Assembly (NCBI GenBank): GCA_965200885.1
Contig: OZ241737.1
Location: 1,054,001 to 1,118,000 of the forward strand
DNA from: MPNP01 sp026710155
GTDB taxonomy: Bacteria > Pseudomonadota > Alphaproteobacteria > Rhodobacterales > Rhodobacteraceae
Length of the DNA stretch: 64,000 nucleotides
Direction: 5' to 3'
Of this stretch, positions 56,423-64,000 are shown piece after piece. Made by a program: the position numbers and the translations under genes. How positions within the stretch are numbered: the stretch's first letter is position 1; each line of letters starts with the position of its first letter. The notes below the pieces were generated by a model. It made no database searches and was not told the origin of the DNA. It saw only the letters and a program-made list of their open reading frames with translations.

Positions 56423-57765
56423 TTAATCTTCATTCATTGGTGTGGGACCGGGATGGAGGGATGCTTCTGGTTGTGGTGTATCAGAGGGTTTTTTCATTTT
56501 CCTTTGATCCAGAATGAAACGGAATTCTTCAACTTCTTCCGAAGGGGCGAAAACAGTCGGTTCCTGCTGTCGGTGGAGGGTACCCCTTCCACTTGCCGGA
56601 CGGCCATACCGGTGTTGTGTCCCCAGGGAAGAGTGACCCATCACATAGGCATGTTCGTAACGGTCCATGGACGTGCAGGCCCGGTCTGAAAAATCATGCC
56701 TGAGCTGGGCATAGTTGACTTTCGGTATTTCCGGAAGGACCAGCCGACCGAACTTGCTGACCTGCTCGCATGATTTCCGCCTGATGGTTTCCCATTTTTT
56801 CGTGTTGTCCTTGTAAAACCTGGCAAAGGAGACCAGAATGAAAATTGTAACCCGCGTTGAAAGTGGCAGGTTGACCAAACCGATCAGTCGCCTTTCGGAT
56901 AACGGGTTGTAACGGTTGGTGGTTTTCTTGGAGAAGGTATCAAGCCAAATGGTCGGATAAGTGAGAATCTCCTCCATCTTGCCCAGCAACCCCAGCTTGA
57001 AAACCTTGGAAAGGGTATCACCGGGAGGGGGTGATTCCTTCAACCTTTCGGCCAACCGGGTGGTTACCAGAAGCTTGTCACCTGGATTCCCCAAAAGTAC
57101 ACGGGAGCATGGCCATTCACTTGGCCGCAATCCGGTAGCCCTGATCGATTCGATCATGATACCGCCAAGCAGTCTATGGTTGATGCGTTTTCGATTGACG
57201 CCGGAGAGATCGACAGGGTGGTTGGTCCCGTAAAGATTGTCACGCAGTTTGGCCAATTGGACAGCCGTGATTGGATGCTTGCGCTGGTTTTTTTCGGTTT
57301 CGGTAAAATCATAGGTTGCCGACGGCGATGGAGGTATTTGTCAACATCATCATGGTCCCCTTGCGGTTCCCTGCCTTTCAGGGGAGGGGGAGCCAACCAG
57401 AGGGATGGAACCGGTGGCCATTCTGCTGGTCCGGCATCAATCCCCTCCAGATATTCCAGCGTGGTCCGGATGGGTCTTTCCTTGCCACTTTTCAGCAAGG
57501 CAAGGAGAATATTCCTAATCCCGGGTTGGTGATAAAGTTCCCTTTCCACCAGGTCAATGGTCTCACGGTTTCCATTCCAGGCAATTACCGTCATCAGGGC
57601 TTGCCGGTCACAGGCCAGTTCCGTTAGATCAAGATTCCTGTCCTGAATCCGGTGCTTGATGAAGTGCTGCAGATCCACCCAAGCAACACTCCGGGCCAAA
57701 CCGGATTGACCCAGGACAGCCACAATCAGGTTAGCCGTGTGGCAAAGGGCCGGAGCATCGCTCAT
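56423..57765 (-). pseudogene. Integrase-like tyrosine recombinase, frameshifted
   Basis: An N-terminal frame from ATG 57765 (MSDAPALCHTANL...) runs to about 57340. The conserved C-terminal part is in the next frame, down to 56423. The latter shows RATGLRPSEW (catalytic Arg), YAQLRHDFSDRA (box II His/Arg), YVMGHSSLGTQHRYGR (His and Tyr), and a GRP-x-GRG tail as in a plasmid/ICE-associated integrase family of proteobacteria. The two frames overlap at about 57300-57342, so one indel, or possibly a programmed shift at an A-run (CGAAACCGAAAAAAACC), would join them. ATGA overlap with the upstream secreted-protein gene. Confidence 0.6.
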
Positions 57766-58271
57766 TGGTCCTGACCACAGGCCAGGAGCCTGGCACTGGT
57801 TTTCCTGTTGATGTCTTCCGGCAGATCATTCCAGAAGGAATTGAAACCGTTGCTGATCAGGCTTCCCCGTTGAAGGGTGACTTGAAGAAAAGCCACAACC
57901 TGGGAACGTTCGGTGATGATGGGCGAGTGGAAACCTGATTGGGGTACGGTCAATTCCCGCCGGTCATGCCGCCAAACCTTCCCATCAGGTGACTTGACGG
58001 CCATCTGGACCGGGAGGTCTACCGGGTAAAATCCGAAAAAGCCCCTGACTTCAATTCTTGCCTCCTCACATACCAGGGCCATGCCGACCCTGACATCAGG
58101 CTGGCCTTCGAGGGGCAGGACGGCACCAAGTACGAAACCCCCGGCGGCGGTTTCATCAAATATGTTGAATTCCTTGATCATCGGGGTGGGAACGGGTTCA
58201 TTGCCACTGGCCATTGCAGCAGGGGCCAGGATGAGGACGAGGGCAGCTATGATTATTCGGTTGGCAATCAT
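57762..58271 (-). CDS. Secreted protein of unknown function in mobile-element region
   Basis: A 169-residue protein with a Sec signal peptide (residues 1-21, ending PAAMAS), a mixed beta-rich body (GFVLGAVLPLEGQPDVRVGM, then VRGFFGFYPVDLPVQMAV) and a Cys near the end. No family recognised. The stop overlaps the next gene (ATGA), so it is coupled to the integrase-like gene. The frame is intact, unlike most neighbours. Given DotC/DotD remnants nearby it may be an accessory conjugation protein; this is inference. Confidence 0.6.
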   Translation of the reverse strand: MIANRIIIAALVLILAPAAMASGNEPVPTPMIKEFNIFDETAAGGFVLGAVLPLEGQPDVRVGMALVCEEARIEVRGFFGFYPVDLPVQMAVKSPDGKVWRHDRRELTVPQSGFHSPIITERSQVVAFLQVTLQRGSLISNGFNSFWNDLPEDINRKTSARLLACGQDQ

Positions 58272-58617
58272 TTCCTTTCCATTACCTTTACTCCATCTAT
58301 CAGTTGGTCAGCACTTCAACCTAACCGTTTTGCCATTGGGTTCAATGGCTTTTTGTGTATGCCCATGCGGTGGAAGGAGTGGAATCAGGTTGTCGTCCCA
58401 ATTTTTATTGTGGGGCGTATGTGTGGCATTTGTGGGGCGTTTAATCTGTTTTGAAAACAAATGTGGTTTCCCAAATCACACCCGGCTGATACTGGCAGTC
58501 CTAGATATAACGGGTGGTGTGGGTACGGTTTGCCATTGCAATAGCCCAAATCGGTGAGTATATTTGAACAGGATACAATTTCATTGATCTTGCAGGCAAA
58601 CTATTGGGATTCGACAA

Positions 58618-60093
58618 ATGGCTATCAAAAAGGAAAAAAATCCCTTTCAACCAGGTTATGGAGTAATTCCTCCGGTTTTGGCCGGTCGGAATGCACTGAA
58701 AAGGGATCTGCTTGACCGTCTCGATGGCATCACGAATCGCGAATGCAACTCAACGGCAATAGTCCTTATGGGGCCCCGTGGTTGCGGCAAGACTGCCTTG
58801 CTGGGTTGGGTGGCCCGAAAAGCAGAAGAAACGAACTTGCGTGTGCTTTCCCTCACCACCGATGATTTCACGAGTGTAACAACCCTCAAGCAGGAGTTTG
58901 CCCGCCATGTCAGGAAGGGATGGCTCCAACGGGTTGTCCAGGTGGGTGTCAATGTAGGGGGAACGGGGGCCAATGTGGGATTGGCTACCGGAACGGAACC
59001 CGTCCACGGGCAATTGCGGCCCGAAATCGAGGAATTTGCAAAAAAGGCAGGAGGTTCACTTGTCCTAGTTGATGAAGCCCACAACATGCCGGCCGAGGTT
59101 GGCAGGGCTTTTTACAGTGTTTGTCAGTCCATAGGGTTGAAATATCCGATGCTGGTGGTCGTAGCCGGTACACCGGACCTTAAATCGGTCATTGGCCGTT
59201 CACATGCCACCTTCAGCGAAAGGATTCAGGTTGAGCGCATCGGTGCCCTGAGCGACGAGGCAACCCGCCAGGCACTGGTTGAACCCTTCGGTGAGAAAAT
59301 CACCTTTGATGGGGAAGCCCTCAAGGATGTGCTGGCCGAAGCCCAGAACTATCCCTACTTCATCCAGCTCTGGGGCAGGGCCCTCTGGAGGGTCCTGAGT
59401 GAATCCGGAAGGGAGCACATCGGACCAGGACTGGTCGAGGAGGCCCGTTCCGAGTTCGGGAAGGGGCGTTGGGAGCTCTATTCCACCAGAATGAGGGAAC
59501 TTGTCACCTACGGCATGCTTGTTCCCGTGGCCGAAATGGCCTTCCGGATCGGTAAAGGCGGCAAACCGGATTCAGGGGATTTGATCGGCCCCGGTCTGGC
59601 CATGATACGGTCCGGAAAGGCAGGGGATCAGGAAGAGGCAAGTGAAAAGCTGCTCCATACCGGTTTCATCTGGGATACGGGAATGGACAATTGGGAATAT
59701 GGCATTCCCAGCCTGGCCTCACATGTCCGCAGCGAAGCCGTGGACCTTCTCCGGAAGCAGCTCGGGGAAAGTCTCAGGGTTCTCGAAATAATCGTCGGGG
59801 GATTCCGTGATCGGGCAGCTGCCCCGAAAAACATGCCCCGCAAGGACATTGTGTTGAGACTGTCCAATCACGGGCATGGTGACAGGGCCGAGGAACATGT
59901 CAACCGGTTGGTTGAGTTGGGACTCCTTGTTCCGGGCAACCTGCCTGGCGACCGTTTCGACCTGGTTGCTCCACTCCTCACCGGAAAAATAGTCGAAGGG
60001 TATCCATTCCACAGGCCAGAAGCACGGAACGAGGAAACGAGGGTCCAATCAGGCAAGGAAGACATCATTCCCGTTTCCAGCCCTAAACCCTGA
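58618..60093 (+). CDS. AAA ATPase (orphan, AAA_16/Orc-like)
   Basis: A 491-residue ATPase. Seen: PPVLAGRNALKRDLLDRL near residue 20, Walker A MGPRGCGKTALLGW near residue 50, Walker B LVLVDEAHNMP near residue 152, a sensor VVAGTPDLKS, and a C-terminal helical/winged-helix region (DIVLRLSNHGHGDRAEEHVN, then LVELGLLVPGN). This is the ExeA/AAA_16 or Orc1/Cdc6-like type often seen beside defence or mobile-element genes. It is intact although the flanking minus-strand genes are broken. Codon use is GC-richer than the core genes. Confidence 0.75.
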   Translation: MAIKKEKNPFQPGYGVIPPVLAGRNALKRDLLDRLDGITNRECNSTAIVLMGPRGCGKTALLGWVARKAEETNLRVLSLTTDDFTSVTTLKQEFARHVRKGWLQRVVQVGVNVGGTGANVGLATGTEPVHGQLRPEIEEFAKKAGGSLVLVDEAHNMPAEVGRAFYSVCQSIGLKYPMLVVVAGTPDLKSVIGRSHATFSERIQVERIGALSDEATRQALVEPFGEKITFDGEALKDVLAEAQNYPYFIQLWGRALWRVLSESGREHIGPGLVEEARSEFGKGRWELYSTRMRELVTYGMLVPVAEMAFRIGKGGKPDSGDLIGPGLAMIRSGKAGDQEEASEKLLHTGFIWDTGMDNWEYGIPSLASHVRSEAVDLLRKQLGESLRVLEIIVGGFRDRAAAPKNMPRKDIVLRLSNHGHGDRAEEHVNRLVELGLLVPGNLPGDRFDLVAPLLTGKIVEGYPFHRPEARNEETRVQSGKEDIIPVSSPKP

Positions 60094-60120
60094 TGGGAAA
60101 CAATTCGTTGACAAGCAGGA

Positions 60121-60701
60121 TCATGCCGGATGGTCTGACCGGCACTTCCGGAGAAGGTGGCTGACGGTTTTTCTCTCCCCTGGTGAAACGGCCAGCTGGT
60201 AACGGATCTTCATCAGGGCCCAGTGACCGGCATAAAGACAGGAAACACTGCGTCGAAAAGGTCTTTGGTGATCTATTGGCCCGGTTCTCTTTCCGCCCAC
60301 GGTTGCCCAGCGAACCGGAATGGTTTCGACGACAACCACTCTGGAAGGATCACTTATGCCTCTACCCGTCCAACCCTCGATCCATAGACCGGATATCAAC
60401 CGGCAATTGCCGTCAATGGTTGGTGGCTTGATGGAAAGGTGGGCCTTGATAATGTCTTCATCGGGAAGGCACGAAGGGAACCTGTCGTCGAAACCCTCAA
60501 GCACGTATCCGGGCACCCCGCAAAGGGAGCCAGATCGGCTACTGGAAGTGCCTCCCATTCGGCCACGGCAGGAAACCGGTCCATGTCAACAATTGGAAGA
60601 GGAGGCCACAGGTAATGGCTTGCCAGACCGGCAAGAAGGGAAAATAGTGGAAATCCCAGCAACCAGAGCCCAGCAAAACGGAAATGGGAATTCTGTCCCA
60701 T
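60121..60701 (-). pseudogene. Single-TM membrane protein of mobile element, frameshifted
   Basis: From ATG 60701 the minus strand reads a short cytoplasmic start and one transmembrane segment (LWLLGFPLFSLLAGLASHYL), then DRFPAVAEWEALPVADLAPF. Around 60480-60530 coding passes to another frame (VLEGFDDRFPSCLPDEDIIK, then ISGLWIEGWTGRGISDPSRV), which continues to 60121. Family not recognised. Position after a TcpQ-like gene suggests a pilus or conjugation component. Confidence 0.4.
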
Positions 60702-61075
60702 TTACTGCAAGTCTGGAACAATGACCCTGTTGTTGTAAAAGGTTGCAACCGGAAACGGGTTGGTTGATGAATAACCTGACATCAGGTCGGCTATGGCTTC
60801 CTCCAGGCTTCCTTCATAACGGTAGTCATAATCCACCTGCCAGTTCCACCGGTCACGGATTATCAGCCGGTATCCCGCCCTGATCGCCCATTCGGCGATG
60901 ACATCATCAAGAAGCGAACCACCGGTGTTTCCCAGATCACGGGATCAGGTGCCGGGATTTCTGCAGGAACAGGGATATCCTGACCGGAAGGTTTTTCACC
61001 GGTTTTTTCTCCTGGGTAACCCGCCAAAGCAATACCGGGGGTTACAACTTTTGGAGGGGTTGGGCAACCAAACAA
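60702..61075 (-). pseudogene. TcpQ/PilL-like protein, frameshifted
   Basis: From ATG 61075 a short lipoprotein-like start (MFGCPTPPKVV) is read. After a shift near 60935 the frame gives GGSLLDDVIAEWAIRAGYRL, IIRDRWNWQVDYDYRYEGSL, EEAIADLM and NNRVIVPDLQ. This C-terminal domain resembles the toxin co-regulated pilus biosynthesis Q (TcpQ) domain (wa.raGy...W......G.leeAi..L......NrV.vV). It is the same domain as in the intact plus-strand gene at 62.3 kb. The stop lies next to the following start. Confidence 0.45.
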
Positions 61076-61276
61076 GGGAGTGCTGGGTAAATAATTCCCA
61101 TTATTTTTTAATTTGACCTGTTAGTAAAATGAATGACACCCCCCTAAAATAAAATTTCAAACTGATAGACTACAATTGTTCCATTTTCCTCGACATTAAA
61201 ATTGCCATTGCATTATTGGCAACGAAGAAACCAAGCAAGATGTACAATCATCGGAAACCAAGAGAGTTCATTACTG

Positions 61277-62109
61277 GTGTCGAAACTACCATTGGATCTG
61301 TCTTTTCAACCAATCAGGGCTGGAAAGAATCTGAATCGGTTATCATTGCAAGATGTTGAGCATTACAATAGTGAGGGTTATGTTGCCTCGTTCGATATTT
61401 ATGATGCACAGGAAATAAAAAACATACGCTCCTATGTGGATTCCCTGATGGAAGCCATGGGAGAGGTCGGTGCTTATGGAATCAATTGCTATCAAGCACG
61501 ATTGTCAGGACTTTGGAATATTGCCACTGATGACCGAATTCTTGATTGTGTCGAAGACATAATAGGCCCCGATATCGTATGCTGGGCATCAGCAGTTCTC
61601 TCCAAAAGACCCCGCGACCCCAAACAGATACCTTGGCATCAGGATGCCTGTTTTTGGTCACTTAGCCCGGCTAGGACTGTGACTGTCTGGTTGGCGATTG
61701 ATGATGCAGACGAACGCAATTCGGCAATGCAGTTCATTCCCCGGACCCACAGCAGGGGAAAATACCGGAAACGACCATGGATGAAGGTTCTGTTTTTCAC
61801 AAAGGTATCAAGATAACCGATGAAATGTGCAAGCCTGTTTCCAAAAATCTTGAGGCAGGTCAGATTTCACTGCATGCCGACATGCTGGTGCATGGAAGTC
61901 CTCCAAACGATTCGGATAAGAGACGATGTGGACTGACATTGCGTTATTGTCCACCAACGGTTAAAGTAATCGACGAGATCTGGGCACAGGGAGTGGAAGC
62001 AATCATTTGCAGGGGATCAGACCGATTCGGCAGCTGGACTCATCACCCGCGTCCTCAAAACAATGATATCGCGAAAGCCACAAGTCCCCATGTTATTGGC
62101 AATAACTGA
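61277..62109 (+). pseudogene. Phytanoyl-CoA dioxygenase (PhyH) family gene, one-base frameshift
   Basis: The first frame reads LQDVEHYNSEGYVASFDIYD, WHQDACFWSL (iron-binding His-x-Asp) and VWLAIDDADERNSAMQFIPR, to HSRGK at ~61762. The family's continuation (TTMDEGSVFHKGIKI, then HADMLVHGSPPN with the distal His, then RCGLTLRYCPP) is in another frame to 62109. One missing base in GGGGAAAAT (61755-61763) explains it. The start is uncertain: GTG 61277 is the best in-frame candidate. PhyH enzymes are Fe(II)/2-oxoglutarate oxygenases. Sequencing error cannot be excluded. Confidence 0.65.
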
Positions 62110-62289
62110 GATTGACACATAAGGGGTAGTTTTTTTGAACCTACCAGAAAGGTCTGGGCAGGTTAATGATGACAATTAACCCTTGAATTGACGGGTTGAA
62201 GTTGTCCACAATCAAATTCCTCAATGGCAATTTTTTATAAGCCTGGTTTCACCATACCGACTTATTCATTCCCTAAGGATCAATAATCT

Positions 62290-62667
62290 ATGGGAAGAAA
62301 TATGAAAAGTAATTTACTGGTTTTACCAATATGGCTCACAGTCTCGCTTCTGGTCATGGCGGTTCCCGGTACATCCGGCGAAGTGCAAGCCAACACAGTG
62401 GCGTCCGATCAATTGGAATGGAATATTCCGGCTGGAGCAAATCTACGGATCGTTCTCAGAAACTGGTCAAAAAGCGCCGGATGGAACCTCATATGGGAAG
62501 CACCAAGGGAGTATTACACAAGATTGCCCGTATCACTCTCAGGTTCATTTGAACAGGTCATCCATCAACTGATGGAAAGTGTCAGTCGAACAAATCCTGA
62601 AATCGAAGCAGTGCTGTACCGGAGAAACAGGGTTGTGGTGATATTTTCACACAACATGGTGAGTTGA
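62290..62667 (+). CDS. TcpQ/PilL-like pilus accessory protein
   Basis: A 125-residue exported protein: Sec signal (hydrophobic LLVLPIWLTVSLLVMAV) and a TcpQ-type C-terminal domain (NIPAGANLRIVLRNWSKSAG, WNLIWEAP, then GSFEQVIHQLMESV, then AVLYRRNRVVVIFS). In type IVb pilus and thin-pilus clusters such proteins help the secretin. ATG 62290 or 62302 may start. It lies 24 bp before the PilN-like secretin gene on the same strand. Confidence 0.65.
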   Translation: MGRNMKSNLLVLPIWLTVSLLVMAVPGTSGEVQANTVASDQLEWNIPAGANLRIVLRNWSKSAGWNLIWEAPREYYTRLPVSLSGSFEQVIHQLMESVSRTNPEIEAVLYRRNRVVVIFSHNMVS

Positions 62668-62691
62668 TCCAAGGTGAGCTCTAACAACACC

Positions 62692-64000
62692 ATGAAGTAT
62701 TTTACAAAACCATTGCTGTGCCTATTCGCCTCTTCATTCCTGTCCGGTTGCGACAGCATGAGGCAATTTGATTCACGGGAGATGGAAACAAAATCCCGGA
62801 AACAATACCAACAACTAGCAGAATACAGGGAAAAAGTACCAACTATCCCATATGGCTTGCAATATGAGGAAGGTATTCAACTTGGATTGGTACCTGCCTC
62901 AATCAATAATTCCAAGGAATTGCCACCAGCATTGCAAGCCGATAATGCCTTTTTTTGGAAGTCCAATGCCAATGCCGATCTTACGACCATTTTGAACAGA
63001 TTAAGTTTTCAGACCGGCATTCAACATTACCTTTTTGTCGGATCAGATCACCAACCCGTATCCCCCAACAGGGGATTTGGTACAAATCTTTCGGTCAATG
63101 ACGGGGAAAAACATTCGACGGTGCAGGCATTGTTGACCGAGCACGGATTGAACAGTTCGATCAAGCCCGAATTCAAGGGATCATTGCCCAAGGTACTTGA
63201 CCGTATCAGTGCTCACTATGATCTTGAATGGGTCTATGAGGACGGAAACATAAACTTGTATCAGTTTGTCCTCAAAAGCTATTCGCTGGAATTATTTCCG
63301 ACTACAACCTCTTCCCAATCGACCATTGGTGCCACAACGACTAATTTGAATCTGGATTTGCTCACCGAAATCCAGTCCTCACTCAAGAATTTAATTCATG
63401 ACGATGAGGAATTGGTGGTCGAAGCCGGTACAGGCACTCTCTTGCTCAATGCCCGTCCCGGAACACATGGTCGAGTAGGCAAATACATAAAGCAAATCAA
63501 TTCCGAACTTGGACAGCAAATTGCCATAGATGTCAGTGTTCTGACACTTAGCCAAGAGGAAGCCGAAGGCTTTGGAATTGCCTTTACCATAGCTGGTGAC
63601 GCGTCTTCCGGAAATGGTTTCAAATTGGTGGAAACCGGTTCCATGACGGGAGCCACAACCTTGGCTAATGTCGGCCTCCTGAGCGGTGATTTCAGTATTG
63701 ATTCCTTCCTTTCCCTTCTAAACAAGCGGGGCAAGGTCATTGTGGAAACCCGGACAGGGGCAACAACCTCCAATAATCGTATGGTTCCAATTCAGGTAAT
63801 ACGGGAGATTGCCTTTGCCGAAACCGTGGAATCGGTGGCTGATGAAAATGGGATCAATCTAACAAGGATTACGCCCGGCAAACTTGCCACCGGTTTTGAA
63901 ATGACCCTCTTGCCCCGTGTCCTGAACAACCTGGAAATACTGCTTCATTACAACATAAGGATTTCCGACTTGAATGACCTCAAGGAGTTTACGTCCAACG
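62692..64000 (+). CDS. PilN-family type IVb pilus secretin (partial, runs off window)
   Basis: The frame is open from ATG 62692 to the window edge (436 codons). It has a lipoprotein signal with lipobox LSGC at residues ~17-20, an N-terminal N0/secretin-type domain (LSVNDGEKHSTVQALLTEHG), a short STN-like repeat (LPKVLDRISAHYDLEWVYED), and the start of a secretin core (VVEAGTGTLLLNARPGTHGR, then QIAIDVSVLTLSQEEAEGFG). This is the BfpB/PilN pattern. A GTG at 62674 could also start. With the TcpQ-like gene it begins a type IVb pilus cluster. Confidence 0.82.
   Translation, partial: MKYFTKPLLCLFASSFLSGCDSMRQFDSREMETKSRKQYQQLAEYREKVPTIPYGLQYEEGIQLGLVPASINNSKELPPALQADNAFFWKSNANADLTTILNRLSFQTGIQHYLFVGSDHQPVSPNRGFGTNLSVNDGEKHSTVQALLTEHGLNSSIKPEFKGSLPKVLDRISAHYDLEWVYEDGNINLYQFVLKSYSLELFPTTTSSQSTIGATTTNLNLDLLTEIQSSLKNLIHDDEELVVEAGTGTLLLNARPGTHGRVGKYIKQINSELGQQIAIDVSVLTLSQEEAEGFGIAFTIAGDASSGNGFKLVETGSMTGATTLANVGLLSGDFSIDSFLSLLNKRGKVIVETRTGATTSNNRMVPIQVIREIAFAETVESVADENGINLTRITPGKLATGFEMTLLPRVLNNLEILLHYNIRISDLNDLKEFTSN

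Noticed and set aside
1..64000. Insertion sequences with terminal inverted repeats and transposase
   Set aside because: I found no recognisable transposase gene in the window; the accessory islets are bounded by composition changes and repeats instead.

Overview
The window looks like an alphaproteobacterial chromosome of below-average GC (judged by eye). The evidence is conserved alphaproteobacterial gene order: addA-addB-(amgK/murU)-tsaE, tsaD near hemD-mic60-hemY, and ubiB-ubiE near mutM-enoyl-CoA hydratase. A Mic60/mitofilin homologue next to hemD and hemY is especially typical of this class. I cannot name the genus.

Layout. 1-12.1 kb is a housekeeping block: AddAB recombination, a fused AmgK-MurU peptidoglycan-recycling protein, TsaE and TsaD for tRNA t6A, a glutathionyl-hydroquinone reductase, adenosylhomocysteinase, an AlkD-like glycosylase and an EVE protein, with a PanA-type antitoxin whose partner is frameshifted. 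12.4-16.7 kb holds an AlbA_2/Schlafen-like gene followed by 31 apparently identical 89-bp tandem repeats. 16.9-21.9 kb holds hemD, mic60, hemY, tRNA-Thr(CGT) and a methyltransferase. 22-24.2 kb is an islet with a broken HTH gene and a secreted-protein gene whose signal peptide is split by a C10 tract. 24.2-31 kb holds a uronate-dehydrogenase-like gene, ubiB, ubiE and a TPP-riboswitch-controlled thiBPQ operon. 31-35.2 kb is a second islet: another secreted-protein gene interrupted by a C9 tract, a 91-bp tandem array and a second AlbA_2 gene. 35.4-46.6 kb holds mutM, an enoyl-CoA hydratase, a copper ATPase, malic enzyme, and a purine-catabolism block (uraH, an ABC importer, puuD).

46.7-54.9 kb is a complete minimal type I-F2 (I-Fv) CRISPR-Cas locus: cas1, cas2-3, cas7fv, cas5fv, cas6f and 26 repeats. 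Its distal end cuts into a YcbK/DUF882 gene. 54.9-64 kb is a decayed conjugative-type element: broken dotC, dotD, integrase and TcpQ-like genes, an intact AAA ATPase, a frameshifted PhyH gene, and an apparently intact type IVb pilus pair (TcpQ-like gene and PilN secretin) running off the end.

Most notable: (i) both AlbA_2 paralogues are followed, about 42 bp after the stop codon, by a tandem array of 89-91 bp period; (ii) two secreted-protein genes carry poly-C tracts of 9-10 in their signal-peptide codons and are both out of frame, the pattern expected of contingency loci, and they share a cysteine-rich tail while their central domains differ; (iii) the CRISPR array holds two pairs of overlapping, diverged spacers, suggesting repeated exposure to related invaders.
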